64,000 bases of DNA, from positions 806,001-870,000 of the forward strand of contig JAWNZC010000369.1 in the NCBI GenBank assembly GCA_035771165.1, read 5' to 3'. The DNA is from Paragorgia papillata. Lineage: Eukaryota; Cnidaria; Anthozoa; Scleralcyonacea; Coralliidae. The stretch's first letter is position 1, and every line of letters begins with the position of its first letter. The notes under the pieces were generated by a model. The model made no database searches. It was not told the DNA's origin and worked only from the letters and a program-made list of their open reading frames with translations. Shown one piece after another: positions 10,627 through 22,840 of this stretch. A program made the position numbers and the translations under genes.

Positions 10627-13600
10627 GTAAGTAAAAACCTATTAAAGTAGTTAAATTTAATGTCCTCGGTATTTGCACAAGTACATTATAGTTTATCACG
10701 GCACGATATCGAGGAACTATAGAAATATAGAATTATAGAACCTGGAATTATTTACTGGTCAATTAACCATGTTACTATTAAATTTTGCAACCTCCCCCCC
10801 CTTTTTTTTTCTCCCAGTTTTATGAGAAACATTAATTTTCATAGGAACACTCTTGGTGAAACATGCAACTGCATGATCTGGCCACAACTGTAAAATTTGA
10901 CTTGTTGGCAGAAAATCTTTTAGCCTGCCGTAGCTGGTGGTATTAGGGGGTTTGGGTGTGGGTAGAGGTGGGCAATGGGAAATACCACCTGCCCAAAAAC
11001 CATGCGTTTTTGAATTCTGCCCACTGAATATGTTTGTTTAAGAGGACCAATCAGAACGTGAGCCAATAATAGCGATGTCAATGTTCATAGGTGTACGGGT
11101 ACAAATTAATTAGGGGGGGCAGCCAAAAATTTGCCCGACTGAAACAAAAAGTGCCCGACTTTTAATCATCAAATACAATCTATAATCAGCGTGCACAAGT
11201 TTATATAACATTATTTGTACAAAAGTCAATATGGCATGTGATAAATATATTATCTATGTGTTCCTATGGTAATATGTGCGTGAAAATTTGATACTTTTTG
11301 ATAAAAATGCGTAATATTTTTTGCCAAGTTGCCCAAGTCTGGGATCGCTGTTGCCGACTTGACTTATCTTCCTGCCAACTGGGGGGGGGGGCATTTGCTG
11401 TAGCAAATGATGCGGAAGACCCAACACTAACTTGCCATCAATCAAAATCAATATATAAGCAAATTTTGTGGAAACACCACATAAAATATTTATTTGCTAA
11501 TATTCTACATGGTGTTTCCACAAAACTTGCTTATATTACATTATCACCATGAAAACTTTCAAAGAATGAATCAAAATCAATATACTGACCTGAATCAGAA
11601 TTCTCCATCATCCAGCAGATGGACAATTAAAAAACATAAACCGCATACCACCAGCTACGTAGGCTAAAAATCTTTTAGATATTTTGTTTTTCTGAACATG
11701 CGAGTATCTTGCAAATAGGATAATTTTGTGGTAATCTATTTTGTGTTATTTAGGTTACAAATGAAAGTCAAGTAAAAAGTGCAGTAGACTTTGCAAAAGA
11801 AACATTTGGTGGTTTAAATGTTGTGGTGAATTGTGCTGGTGTTGGTATTGCAATGAAAACAATAGGAAATAATGGAAATGCACATCCTTTAGATAAATTT
11901 GAAATGGTTCTCAAGGTTTGTATTGAAGTACAGTACATGTACTGCTCAGAAATAACCTAACAGTGCGGTTGAGGTTGAGGTTAAGTGAAACAATGATAGA
12001 AATGGTAATACACTTTAGTAAAGCACAATAAAATTATCTAGTAATGCAGAAAACAGTCCATATTTTGATTCATAGTGATTTAGAGACAGTTCAACTAACA
12101 CTGTACAAAGTTATATTACGATTAAGCTGAGGTTAAACCTAGGTTTGACCTCAGTTTTTGTTACGTTATTTCTGAGTGGTACTGTACAATTTTGTTTTAA
12201 AATGATGATGTGAAAATCACTTTGTCACTTGAAAGATGTTTTGTACAGTAGTTTGTTCTTTAATTCCCCTACTGTTTGATATTAGATATTAAACAGAGTT
12301 TCTTTATTATTATTATTATCAAATTAAATTTATTTGATTAGGGGCTGTACAGTTTCTACAGTACAGGCATTAATAAAACTGCTACAATCACCACTGCTTT
12401 AATATTATGCAAATCACTTATATGCAAAAGTCGCTATATGCAAAGATTTTGGAAACCCCAAATTATATAGGAATCAGCTGTTTTTTTTAATCTGCTTATG
12501 CAAAATCCACTTATATGCAAAAATCTGACTGGCAAAAAAAATTTGAGCCTTGATCTTTCTTATCTCCTATATCAATGATGACTGCCAGAGAGTACATTCT
12601 TTCACAGTATTGTAGTTATTAGCCAACAAAGTTGGTTTTCTTTGCTCTACCACGGGATATATATCACGAATATCCTGAACATCGTTGCTATATCCTACTA
12701 TGTACAGCACTCATCTCTTGCCAATTACTCTCATCAAATTAATATCCCAAGAGAAAACCTCCTTTGCTGGCTAATAAGAAAGTTATTGAACCGACCTTGG
12801 TCAATTAATTGTTTTATAAATCTTGGGCTACTCCCTTGGTTTATAAAACACCTGATTGCATGCATGACCTCGGTCAGTTCAATAACCTTACATAAACATT
12901 GACAAGTCTTTTCCTAAATCAATTTCTGATTATAATTAGAGGTGTGGCTGATTCCTGGCAGTCAAATAAAAAAAATATACAGTACATTGGAAGAATAAAG
13001 CCAGTGGTTGAAATAAACATGAAAAAAAAGACTTGTATTTTAGACATCTTTGTTTCATTACGTTTTTGAACAGCACCTGCAGTCTATGCAGTTTATAATG
13101 TAGATATAATGTTTATACTGTAGATATTATATTTATACAGTGTGTACAGCACAAAGTCATTGCAACTCCTGTTAGCAGGCTATTTAAATGGTAGTCAATT
13201 GGGGCATTTCACTCTGTTTAATCTTTCTCTTGTCACTGACAGTTTTGTGAATATACATATTATGCATACCATATTTCCTCTATTAACCCCCCCCCCCCCC
13301 CCCCAGGGGCTTATTAATTTTGGACCATGAATAGAGTGGGCTTATTAGACGGAGGGCTTAATATAGAGGGAGGGGGCTTATTTAATTTTCCAAATTTCTA
13401 AAACCATCTGTAACCGAAGACATTGTAACAAAAAACAAGATGTAATTTTAATTTTTTTAATTTAATGTTTCCAATGTGCTAATACATAATACAATATATA
13501 TGTACAATATTAGGATAAAAAAATGACAATAAGAGCACATTGAGGCCACTGGCAACAGAGCAAAGCCCCAATCAAGGCCAGTGAGCCAGTGACCATGATG

Positions 13601-16600
13601 AATGATAAATAAAAGTAAAATAATTAACAATTATTTTTCTTGTCATGTTGTGGGAAGGCTTAATAGAGGGGGGGGGGGGGGGGGGTTTAATAGAGGAGGG
13701 GCTTATTTTTATTTTTCACTGAATGAGGGGGGCTTATTAGAAGGGAGGGGTGCTTAATAGAGGGAATACAGTATATTATATATTAGCATATACCTCGCAG
13801 GTGAATAGTGCTTTTCAAGCAATCTGATTGGTTCCTCTAGCTCGGGATATCCTGCACTATTCACCTGCGGGCAAAACAAAATGGCGGCCAGTTTTGCTTT
13901 GTTTACCGAAGCAGGAGATTTTGTTGTTAAACAAGGCTGATGTTGTAGAATAACGAAAAAAGTCAACAAAATTAAGTATAAGAGTGTCCACAGGTATGTT
14001 TCTTTACAATTTTCTAGCCATTAATATATTCAAAAGTTGTAAAAACTGTTTTGTCGACAAGTGCTAGCCAAGTGCCCAAGTTGCTACTAAGCGGCCGTGT
14101 CTTGACAGTCTTGTATAAAATACCGAAAAATGTAAGAATGTTAAACTTATTATTATTTCATTTATGAGGTATATGCTAAAACAATTATTCACCTCAGTGT
14201 CGGTGAATAGTGTGGATATTCACCTCCACTTCGGTGAATAATTGTTAAATATTATATAATTTTTAGTATCCATGAGTTAAATTGTGTCTATTTGTTTTTG
14301 CAACAAACATACAGTATTAAATCCAAATTCAGTAGAAATTACAGTGGAATAGTGATGTGCACACTGGAACCAAGTTTTAAAGTTCCAGCTTCCACAAGAA
14401 TTTACTGGAACTAAAAAAGGTTTTGACTGGAACTAACTAGTCAGAACCATGTACTTAAATATTGTTTGAAAAACTGCAAAAAACTTCAATGCATGACATT
14501 TTTGGAATTCTTTTTCTAATTCTTCAGTACACATAAATCTTCCAGAAGCGAAAAGTTACTGAAACTTCCCAGCATTAAAGTTTTTGATATGTTCATAGTA
14601 AATAGCAAAAAAAATGTTAGGGTCACCTAACTCGTTTAGAAAATACAGCTGCTGGTAAACCATGATGTTTTCCCAATTTGGAAACAAGAAAGAATGCATT
14701 CTTATATTGCAAAAATGTTTGTCAATTGTTATTTTCGTCAAATCTTCTTCCATTATTTGTTGCGAGTTGCGACTAAATAATTATTAATATATATTAAGTG
14801 CATCTAAAATATTTTTTCCAGTCAGTATAAAGTAAGTGCTTTTATGAAGGATTTTTCAAGATAACCAGACGAAATCAAGACTTTAGCTAAAATAGCTACG
14901 TTTTTTTGAAGCCGAAGAACGAGAAACGTCACCGAGTATCTTTGTGAGCTACTGTACACAAAGCTGAAGCTTGAACATGGAGCATTTCACTATCATTTCA
15001 TCTCAGTCTATACGAAACCACGCAACAAATTTTTAATTAACAAATAAATTCCCATCGCAGCCAGGTGAAGAATCAGACATAGTTTAACGCTACTCTGGCT
15101 TAAAAGTTTTTTGAACGTAGCTTAAAATGTTACTATTCACGACCAAACGTTTCGACACTCCGATCTAGTGTCTTCGTCAGGGGTGATCGTTGTGAAGACA
15201 GATCCCATGTTTATATTCTCATGGAACCATTGATGACGTTATCTATCAACAAGATGCAAATAGGCTTCCGGCAATAGACCGCCGTCATCACGATTTAATG
15301 GAGCGTGGGCGCTATTGATGTGCCAGGATTGGTAGTGATAATTTTTGAATTATCCCACGCAATCTCATGGTTGGTTTTGTACGCGTGCTCCGACAAAGCA
15401 GAATTTTCCTTTTTTGGTGCTCTCTTAAAATTTTTAAATTTTTTTTCAAAAACCAAAATTAAGTTAGTGTCTTCTTGTCAAAATTATTATTAGCTGATTT
15501 AGCCTTCTTAGTGTCATTTTTATGTATTTTCCTCACTAACACTAAATGGATACATCTTGAATTAGTATTGCAGAATTTTGCGCAGAAAAGCTACGCAATG
15601 GAAAACTGAGGAATTATCTTAAAACGATGTACTGCATCTATGTAATTCCATGCAGAGATACTGTAAGACCAGAAAAAAGTTCTGGTATGGGCTATACATT
15701 TTTCATCAATTTCCCTGAGTTTTGGCAGGAACTACGTGTAACAAGCCAGAACCAAGTTTCGGCTCTTAAAGCAGAGCACCTATGGCAAAAATATTGTAAT
15801 AGAGCATGTAAAAAAGCAGTTAAATAGTAGTCTAAATAGTGACAATAGTTGTTTCGACATTTGACAACCAATTTGGTATTAAAGTGGCTAGCAGTGCGTT
15901 TCTAGTAGTCTGTGGCTGTTTTTTTAAAGGTTGTTATATAATCAGTGGTAAAGACATTTGTGTTGATTGAGCTGTATTTTCTCGATTTCTTATCAAAGGG
16001 ATTCACGAATGTTTGAACAAATACGCTTCATGGGCGTCGCCATCTTGGATTCACGATGACGTAAAATGGTTGCACTTTGTTGTCCTGAAACAATGAGACC
16101 ATTGTCTTGGAATAATAAGTGCAACCATTTACGCAAGATGGCGACGCCCATGAAGCCCAGTTGTTCAGAGATCCCATTAAATCTCGAGTCACTGTGAAGA
16201 AGGCTAGAATATGTACAAAGGAACCAGAGTTTATGTGGGCTGTCACTCATTTATGTGATAGGTTTTTGTTGGTTTTTTTTTTGTTTCGCTGAAGTGTCTG
16301 TGAAATGAAAATTTCCAATAAATCAAATTTGAAGCTCGCAACCTAAATAACCAATTTCAAAAAAATAGGATAAAAGGTGAATGTACTTTTTGAGATATTA
16401 CCAAACTTTGAGAGTTTATACTACGCCGCAAATTGGCTTGAAATTTTCAGTGAGTGCTGTTGTCATGCTGATCTGTTCCAAACTGCTAAAAGGTTTTTCG
16501 CTTCATAACACTTTACAGTCAAAATGGAAATACCTTCCAACTTCCGCTTCTGTAGTTGGTTGTGTATTATAATTGTATTTTTGTAACCGCTACTGAAGCG

Positions 16601-19600
16601 CGAAGAAAATCTAGTGATAAAAGTCGCCAATTCTTTATGTATATTCGTCTGTTGGTATCGATTTGGGATAAACATCCATTGTATTATGATTAAATGCCAT
16701 TTAAAGCTAAATTATACTATTTTTGTACAGTTTTCAACAACAAAAAATTCTCAGGCTTCGATAGCGGCTACAGAAATACAGTAATACGCAACGAACTACA
16801 GAAGAAGAAGTGGGAAGGTATTTCCCGTTTGACTGTAACAGACTAAGTGCGTTCTTATAACAGAGCTTGTATTCTACTTACTACTGTAGGTCAATGCTAT
16901 TGGTACATTTAATGTGATAAGACTTGCATCTGAAGAGATGGTGAAGAGTGATCCTGCGGACGATGGTGAAAGAGGCGTGATTATAAACACTGCAAGTGTA
17001 GCTGCTTACGAAGGCCAGATTGGCCAGGCTGCTTATTCTGCTTCCAAAGGAGCCATAGTGGGAATGACGTTACCTATTGCAAGAGATCTTTCAAGATTTG
17101 GAATAAGGGTTAATACTGTTGCTCCGGGTAAGACGTTTTAGGCAAAGTTACTGTACGTGCTAATCACTGCTAATCCTTATATAGAAATGAGACGGGCATC
17201 TCGATAGTACGATAGAGTTATTTGGTCCCCCTAATCAGCGAAATAGATTTTATAATAATTTATATATATTTATAATAATTTAACATAATTTATAATAATT
17301 AGCGATGTCTAGAGGTATAAGGCGGTGTTACACTATGCAATTTTCCGTGCAATTTGTCTCGCAATTTTGTTGCGACGCAAGTTGCACGAGAAATTGCATG
17401 GTGTAAAGCCCTAATCAAACGAGAACGCAAGTCATCGCAAGTTGGCAGTCACGCTATCTCAGCCAGCCGCTCTGAATAGTTTCCCGAAAATATCATGTAC
17501 CGTGACAAAGTTAAAACTTGTTTAAAACACTCACGAAACCGTTATTTTGTTAATTTGGGTGTTCGAACGACCGCCACGGAAATTCTGACTGCCAACTTGC
17601 GATGACTTGCGTTCTCGTTTGATTAGGGCTTAACATACCCTGCAATCATCAAGTCTCGCAACATTTTTGCTGCAGCAATCGTTGCACGCATGCAGTAGAA
17701 TCGAGTAATACTTTTCGCAACGATTGCGGCAACGCTGCAACAGATTTTTTGAAGCATTGTACAGTGTAACACACACTGACCTCTATACAACTGGATTGCT
17801 CATCCCTTATGGTCAGCAGTAAACATTTTGAAGCCACTGGCGGCCATATTGGCACTCCAGGTCCAGTGTACCTTGCGGGCTTAAGAGTAGTAAGAGTTTA
17901 CCGGGGAGTCGGAGAAGCCGGCGTAAAACAATTGTCAGATGCCAATTTACCGTTACCACTGGAAAACAGAAGGAAATACAAGCAAATACAGTCCGAAATT
18001 GTCAACTACATACTTCAAGGCTTTGTAAAGACTTGTGCTTTAATACCAAAGGTATATAGATAGTTTTATAATGAAGTTATCGACTGATCTCGTTGGATTT
18101 TTATGAGTTTTGTGATATAGGCAAGTTTATCGATCACCGGGCAAAATAACACGTTTTACTGCTTAATACCAAGTTTTACTGCTTAATACCAAAAATGCTA
18201 AAACTAAACTTCTAAACCTTTTACAGTGTTCTTTGTTGGATACCAAAGGCAGAAATTTTCTTTATTTGGTTTCTTTCGTTTCTTTTCGTGCTACAAAAAC
18301 ATACAAAGTTTCCGTGGCGGCCATCTTGGTATTCCAAACTTCATCATCTCCAGTGGCTTCATTTTTAGAGCCGGATGAGCAATCCAGTTTTATAGTTTAA
18401 TTTAATTTAATTTAATTTAATTTAATTTAATTTAATTTAATTTAATTTAATTTAATTTAATTTAATTTAATCAGATTTGAAATGAACATTATAATATTTA
18501 CAATTGACGGTACGGGAAAAGATGGCGGCGGTACATTTAACCACAATGCTTTGCGACCTCAAATCAGCTCAAATAACAACTAAACATTGTTTATCATGCT
18601 ATTGATGGATTAAGTAAGCAAGAGCTTCATTCCTACCAAAGTTGATCTTTTTAAAGTCCTATCTTCCGATAATTGTACAAGAAACAATATTTACTAAGCA
18701 CAAAGGATTGTGGTTAAATGTACAAGTCGCCATCTTTTTCGGTACAGTCAATTATGAATGCCATTTGTGTTCGGTTTAAAACAGAATTCAATGATTCCAT
18801 CAAGCTTAAACCACCAATAGTTAATAATAGTCAATAATTAGTCAATAGGTTTTACATAAAATAACAATAAAATTTAGAATATTACAAAACTAATTCATAT
18901 CATATAGAGCATGAAATTTATCGTAATACATCGAAATTAAATCGCGCCGAAATACAGAGAGCGTGTCAGACTCTTATAACAATTGGTAAATCATTCCACA
19001 GACGACATATTCGGACTAAATAACTATTTTTAAAGGCCTCAGTTCTACTAAAGGGAACATTTAAAGATAAATGGTCAATGCCTCTGAGCGGTTTAGTGCA
19101 AGAACGAAAGGATATGTACTGAAAAATATCAATGTCATTGAGATCAGAACTCCTCTTACGGCAACTTGTCTCGCAATGTTTCGTGTGATCAACCAATAAA
19201 AATACACCTTGAAGCTCGTTCCCAGGGTCTTCTATGTGGTTTTTGCGAGAGTTGCGAGACAAGTTGCAATTAGAAATATTGCAGAGCCCCTCCTCATGCA
19301 ACTGCAGTTTGACAGATGTAGCCGTTGGGAGACAAGTTGCACGAAACATTGCATAGTGTTACACCGCCTTTAATTAGCATCTATTATGATTCAACATTAA
19401 ATGTTGCTCGTGTTTCCTGTATTTCTTAATTCACACAACAAAATACAAACAGGCCTGGACCAACGAATCCGTACTTTCAGTTTCTCAGCAGTGCCATTAC
19501 TCCCCCAAATCGACTCATTATTCCCCGAGGATAATTTACCCTTAATTTACCTTCCTACTCCAGGCGCTAGATAGCCTGTGAACAGGCTCTCAGGCTCTCT

Positions 19601-20358
19601 CCGTGGGGGCGAAATAGAGCCGCACCCCCATAGAGAGAGCCTGTTCACAGCCCCGCCCCCATAGAGAGAGAGCCTGTTCACAGGCTACCACCCTTAATTT
19701 ACCTTCATACTCTAGGCGCTAGATAGCCTGTGAACAGGCTCTCTGTGGGGGCGAAGGAGAGCCGCACCCCCATAGAGAGAGCCTGTTCACAGCCCCGCCC
19801 ACATATAGAGAGAGCCTGTTCACAGGCGCTAGACAAATTTGGTCTGCTGCCTTATATTTGTATATTAGAAAAAATAGAAGATGCGCGGCCAGGATTATTC
19901 ATAATGATAAGCAAACGTTCTCTGACCAATAAATTTTTATTTCTCACGCTTTCGATGGCCAGTCTGCAATCTTCAACGGGTAAACTAATAATAAACAATA
20001 AAAATGCGTCCTAGTTACACACAGAAAAGAGTGGTAAAATAGAAGTGATGAAAATGTGGGCGTCCGTGATAATTGTGAGAGATAAAATATATTGGTTAGA
20101 GAACGTTTGCATATCGATCGTTATATGTATATAATAGATTTTGTCGTGCTTTATATTTTTCCTGTAGGGTTGTTTTTGACGCCATTACTGCATAGTCTTC
20201 CACAGAAAGTTCAGGACGCGCTGGCACATACAGTGCCATTCCCAAAGCGTTTGGGGGACCCGGATGAGTATGCTCAATTGGTAGTATCCATTATAGAAAA
20301 CCCAATGATAAACGGAGAGGTTGTAAGAATAGATGGTGCAATAAGAATGCAACCTTAG
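10441..20358 (+). CDS. HSD17B10: 3-hydroxyacyl-CoA dehydrogenase type 2 / 17-beta-HSD10 (four exons)
   Basis: The coding exons are 10441-10626, 11754-11915, 16890-17127 and 20168-20358. They join in frame (phases 0, 0, 1) to 777 nt, or 258 aa, close to the human length of 261. It is a classical short-chain dehydrogenase: the Rossmann motif TGGASGLG is at residues 13-20, the ribose-binding Asp39 ends the VVILD strand and implies NAD, NCAG is at 88-91, and the catalytic residues are Ser152, Tyr165 and Lys169 (YxxxK). The C-terminus GAIRMQP is the family signature. Known family role: mitochondrial matrix oxidation of 3-hydroxyacyl-CoA in isoleucine and fatty-acid breakdown, and in animals a subunit of mitochondrial RNase P. 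There is no long presequence; the protein starts almost directly with the Rossmann fold, as in human. The start is the first ATG of the open frame. AATAAA signals follow the stop at 20369 and 20382. All catalytic residues are intact, so the gene looks functional. Confidence 0.96.
10921..11666. mobile_element. TAGCCTG-family element, 9-bp duplication, HSD17B10 intron 1
   Basis: The ends TAGCCTGCCGTAGCTGGTGG and its complement (CCACCAGCTACGTAGGCTA) are flanked by exact AAAATCTTT (10912-10920 and 11667-11675). It ends 87 bases before exon 2 and contains the hairpin insertion at 11456-11568. Confidence 0.85.
11456..11568. mobile_element. Hairpin insertion with 16-bp flanking duplication
   Basis: A 113-bp stretch, mostly a palindrome with arms ATTTTGTGGAAACACCA and TGGTGTTTCCACAAAACTT, is flanked by the exact 16-bp repeat AATCAAAATCAATATA (11440-11455 and 11569-11584). 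A related hairpin is at 41984-42090. The long duplication looks like retroposition. Confidence 0.6.
11754..11915 (+). CDS. HSD17B10: HSD17B10 coding exon 2
   Basis: This exon encodes residues 63-116, including the NCAG motif. It is preceded by a ttatttag acceptor and followed by a gtttgt donor, and is 54 whole codons long. The reading frame continues exactly from exon 1. Confidence 0.95.
12781..12890. repeat. Hairpin MITE in HSD17B10 intron 2
   Basis: The arms GTTATTGAACCGACC and GGTCAGTTCAATAAC enclose complementary sequence around TTTTATAAATCTTGGG. Confidence 0.55.
13269..13771. mobile_element. Second copy of the CCRTATTTCCTC MITE family
   Basis: The ends are CCATATTTCCTCTATTAA and AATAGAGGGAATACAG with flanking TA, in HSD17B10 intron 2. 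It contains long C and G homopolymers. Confidence 0.7.
13790..14250. repeat. Palindromic repeat with GGTGAATAGTG ends
   Basis: GCAGGTGAATAGTGC, its complement and further copies of GGTGAATA(A/G)T recur across 460 bp in both orientations in intron 2. Confidence 0.45.
15149..15180 (-). ncRNA. Hammerhead-ribozyme-like core, Penelope type
   Basis: On the minus strand: CTGACGA, then a 6-bp stem GACACT/AGTGTC with loop AGATCGG, then GAAAC. GTTTG and GTC follow, giving the short stem III and GUC cleavage site of minimal type-I hammerheads in Penelope-like retroelements. GTGA after the site can pair with TCAC upstream. Confidence 0.6.
16026..16158. repeat. Hairpin MITE in intron 2
   Basis: The arms CTTCATGGGCGTCGCCATCT and its complement (at 16138-16157) enclose further complementary sequence. 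Confidence 0.6.
16515..16842. mobile_element. Palindromic MITE before HSD17B10 exon 3
   Basis: ACAGTCAAAATGGAAATACC at the left matches the inverse of GGTATTTCCCGTTTGACTGT at the right, with about 60 bp of paired subterminal sequence. It ends about 48 bases before exon 3. Confidence 0.65.
16890..17127 (+). CDS. HSD17B10: HSD17B10 coding exon 3 (catalytic)
   Basis: This exon encodes residues 117-195 and carries the catalytic Ser152, Tyr165 and Lys169 in the segment [12 protein letters not shown] through YSASKG. The acceptor is ctactgtag and the donor is gtaaga. The exon ends in phase 1. Confidence 0.96.
17407..17630. mobile_element. MITE with TAA duplication, nested
   Basis: The ends AGCCCTAATCAAACGAGAAC and its complement are flanked by TAA (17404-17406 and 17631-17633), a Harbinger-type 3-bp duplication. 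Confidence 0.75.
17791..18387. mobile_element. Inverted-repeat element, CTGGATTGCTCATCC ends
   Basis: CTGGATTGCTCATCC and GGATGAGCAATCCAG lie at the ends. Subterminal GAAGCCACTGG and CCAGTGGCTTC also pair, as do nearby GGCGGCCAT-containing segments. Confidence 0.65.
18397..18471. repeat. (TTTAA)n microsatellite
   Basis: About 15 uninterrupted units of a TTTAA pentanucleotide. Confidence 0.95.
18503..18752. repeat. Palindromic MITE
   Basis: ATTGACGGTACGGGAAAAGA at the left pairs with TCTTTTTCGGTACAGTCAAT at the right. Inside, CATTTAACCACAATGCTTTG pairs with CAAAGGATTGTGGTTAAATG. Confidence 0.65.
18966..19349 (-). mobile_element. Non-LTR retrotransposon 3' fragment (endonuclease-RT C-terminus)
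   Basis: A 127-aa frame ending [23 protein letters not shown] resembles the C-terminal end of metazoan non-LTR ORF2 proteins (the [21 protein letters not shown] pattern). No catalytic domain is present. It is a truncated, dead copy in intron 3. Confidence 0.65.
19541..19835. repeat. Two tandem TAGCCTGTGAACAGG units
   Basis: Units of about 152 bp (starting near 19541 and 19693) each carry TAGCCTGTGAACAGGCTCTC, GCCGCACCCCCATAGAGAG and AGAGCCTGTTCACAGGC. The termini resemble the TAGCCTG family, but I found no clean duplication. Confidence 0.6.
20168..20358 (+). CDS. HSD17B10: HSD17B10 coding exon 4 and stop
   Basis: The acceptor is tttttcctgtag. The split glycine codon completes the PG motif. 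The exon encodes the substrate-loop and tetramerisation part ([14 protein letters not shown], then [15 protein letters not shown]) and ends in TAG. Confidence 0.96.
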
Positions 20359-20368
20359 AGATAAATAT

Positions 20369-20387
20369 AATAAAAGAATATAATAAA
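20369..20387 (+). terminator. HSD17B10 poly(A) signals
   Basis: Two AATAAA hexamers (20369-20374 and 20382-20387) lie 11-24 nt after the stop codon, implying a very short 3' UTR. Confidence 0.6.
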
Positions 20388-20644
20388 ACGGATTGTTTGT
20401 TTTACCAACAGTATACTCATTTGTTTAGTTTCTTTTTTCCTTCGCGAAATATGCAAAGACGGTTGTTAATCTCTGAAAGTGTTTTTCAGCCCAAGTGTGT
20501 GTGGTGTGTGAGTTTTGAGATCGTAATTTGTCGTTTTCTGTTGGCTTTGTATTGTGATCAAAATACGTCTTGTGATCATTCAGATCCCTGTAACCGTGAC
20601 TAAAACTCGTCCAATCACACTAGACTTCACTCAACGTATGGTCT

Positions 20645-21049
20645 ACACACCTAAAAACGCACAGTCGGATCAGCTCTGATATCAGATCTGTTTAGAGAAA
20701 TGTAGCGACCCTTGATACAGCCTGACAGCTACAGAATGTACCAGCGCTGATGTATCAACATTTAGTTAGAATTTCTAACAGACTCACTGCGACAGCTCCG
20801 TAGACAACATACCTGCATGTTCAGTCTGTTATATACAGCACTGACCGTGTCAGGCTGATACAGTTTGACAGAATCTGTTCTGAACTGTCTGTTGTAGCTG
20901 CAGGTATGATACAGATATGATATCATAGGTGTATCATAGCTGATATTGCAACAGGCTGTATCAGGGGTCGCTACATTTTTCTGAACAGATCTGACATCAT
21001 CAGTCTGCATCAGGTCTGACACAGAGTGTGCGTTTTTGCGTGTGTACAG
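20645..21049. mobile_element. Palindromic element after HSD17B10
   Basis: CACCTAAAAACGCACA and TGTGCGTTTTTGCGTG pair at the ends. Inside, AATGTAGCGACCC pairs with GGGTCGCTACATT, and CAGATCTG-type blocks recur. Confidence 0.6.
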
Positions 21050-22200
21050 GAAAAGCAATGAGTAAGAACTCCTTTAAAACGAGTGTTCAATATGTATGGA
21101 CGTATATATGTATGTAATTTTCCGTTTCATAAACGCCGGTTATTACCATGGTCAATGCCAACTCAATCACCCTGGCTACCCCAAGTGTATCTCCCACACC
21201 CTAAATCCTGTTGGATTAACAAAACGGACACTGAAGACAATACTTTTTTGTTTTTTGAGTGTTTTGTTCCTTGATTTTAACCGCAAACCTCGACACCTAA
21301 CGCTAACAAAAACGTTAACTCTATAATCAGAAACCACTGTAATTTCTCGTTCTCCCAAACTTCCCCTCGTGTTTCTCTAAAAACACAGAAAATGTTTTCT
21401 ATTTTAAAATATTACTATAAGAATTATTGTCTGGCACGCCAGTGGCGCAGTCTGTCGTACCGTGACTGTTAATTTTTAGTGTGTGTAGAGTATACGATTG
21501 CCAGATTTGACACATGTGACATGATAATTCGATGCTTTAATTTAGAACAATTTTCGTACTTTGGTCGTTTAATTATATCTAATTATATCTGACTGAAGCT
21601 CGAACTTGTGTTACATTGCAGTCTGACCGCGATTAAAATTGATGAACAGTTCACTTACCTGTTTCTGAAACTTCGAATTGAACTTATTCATTTACACGAT
21701 AATTAAAAGTGATAAATTCTACGTTTGAAAATGGCTCAGTTCAAAACAGTGAAATAAAAGTAGCGTGTAATGTATTAGTGTTATACTTCCTTTTCCCGGC
21801 GTGACCTTGAAAACGCGCTGTTGCTTGTTGTCTATATACTGCCCGCCCACTAGCTCTCTAGATCCTTCTTTGTAACCTTGTATGCCCTTTTAATTAATAA
21901 CATTTGTAGCGGCGCGGAAACACTATATTCTTAGAAAGAACCACTTCGTTTTCTCCAACCCTCTCCCACTCATGTTCCATGTTCCTGTTTTTTTGCTGCG
22001 ATTGTTTTGAAGCAGCAACTTTTACCCATATAGGCTCAGTCTCTTTAAGACTTTGTGGTAATTTTGCCCAGGGACATTCCAATGAGGTGTTGTGTTTTTT
22101 CACTGTAGCATTTGTTTTCATTTCGTATTATTTTTCGTACAGTATATAATCAATATTATGATGGGTTGTACAGATGGTGGCGAGATTCACGTACGCGTTA

Positions 22201-22414
22201 AGGCCTGGCCAAACGCTTTCAACATTTCATTCAACATCGTTCAACATTGTTGAGTTCAACCGTGATTCAACATGTTGAAAGCGTTTGGCCACCCTGTTGA
22301 ATGATGTTGAACGTTGTTGAATGGTGTTGAATGATATTGAACGAAATTTGAACATGTTCAAATTTTCGTTCGACATGATGTTGCATGAAATGTTGAAAGC
22401 GTTTGGCCAGGCCT
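22201..22414. mobile_element. Palindromic MITE, AGGCCTGGCCAAACGC family, copy 2
   Basis: Same termini and internal repeats as 8634-8866, with the interior order inverted. Exact TTA flanks (22198-22200 and 22415-22417) give a 3-bp duplication, as in PIF/Harbinger elements. Confidence 0.8.
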
Positions 22415-22429
22415 TTACAATTATAGGCA

Positions 22430-22506
22430 CTCTCGTCTCCTGCAGAAGCCACGATCCTTTTGGTCAGACCAAAAAGGACCGTGGCCTCTATCTGGAGACG
22501 AGAATG
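22430..22506. repeat. Short hairpin element
   Basis: The arms CTCGTCTCC and GGAGACGAG enclose complementary arms of GCCACGATCC-TTTTGGTC type. About 77 bp, 16 bases after the preceding MITE. Confidence 0.6.
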
Positions 22507-22840
22507 GGATAAAAAATAAATGCACCACTCTCACTTTCACTGATTTCTAAATGAACACTGGGTCTAGTAAGTCGATTGTTTGCCATCCAGGTTTAGTTCC
22601 GGCTTTACTAATGGAACCGGTCAGGATATTGTGTGGACACAATGGCTTTTTTTTATAACTTTTTTCCTATCAAGCCACCTTACATTTTTATTCACAGCGT
22701 GGAACAGTGAGCAACAGCTAGGTGGACGCTTATTTGAAGGAGCGCTGGCTAGAGCGTGGGCCGCGCAGTTCCAGGAAATACGCTATATATAATATTGTTT
22801 ATCAAATATTGAGTCGCAGATATCATCCGCAAGATTGGCA

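Larger units (their letters stand above)
17320..19371. mobile_element. AAGGCGGTGTTACACTATGC element with nested insertions (intron 3)
   Basis: The ends AAGGCGGTGTTACACTATGC and GCATAGTGTTACACCGCCTT bracket about 2 kb. The subterminal regions share GCAA(C/T)TTGTCTCGCAA motifs in both orientations. Nested inside are a TAA-flanked MITE (17407-17630), an inverted-repeat element (about 17791-18387), a pentanucleotide tract, a palindrome (18503-18752) and a LINE fragment (18966-19349). I could not fix a clean target duplication. Confidence 0.65.

Noticed and set aside
21894..22121. Minus-strand frame with LECPWAKLPQSLKETEPIWV
   Set aside because: It looks slightly protein-like, but no domain, splice partner or neighbour supports it.
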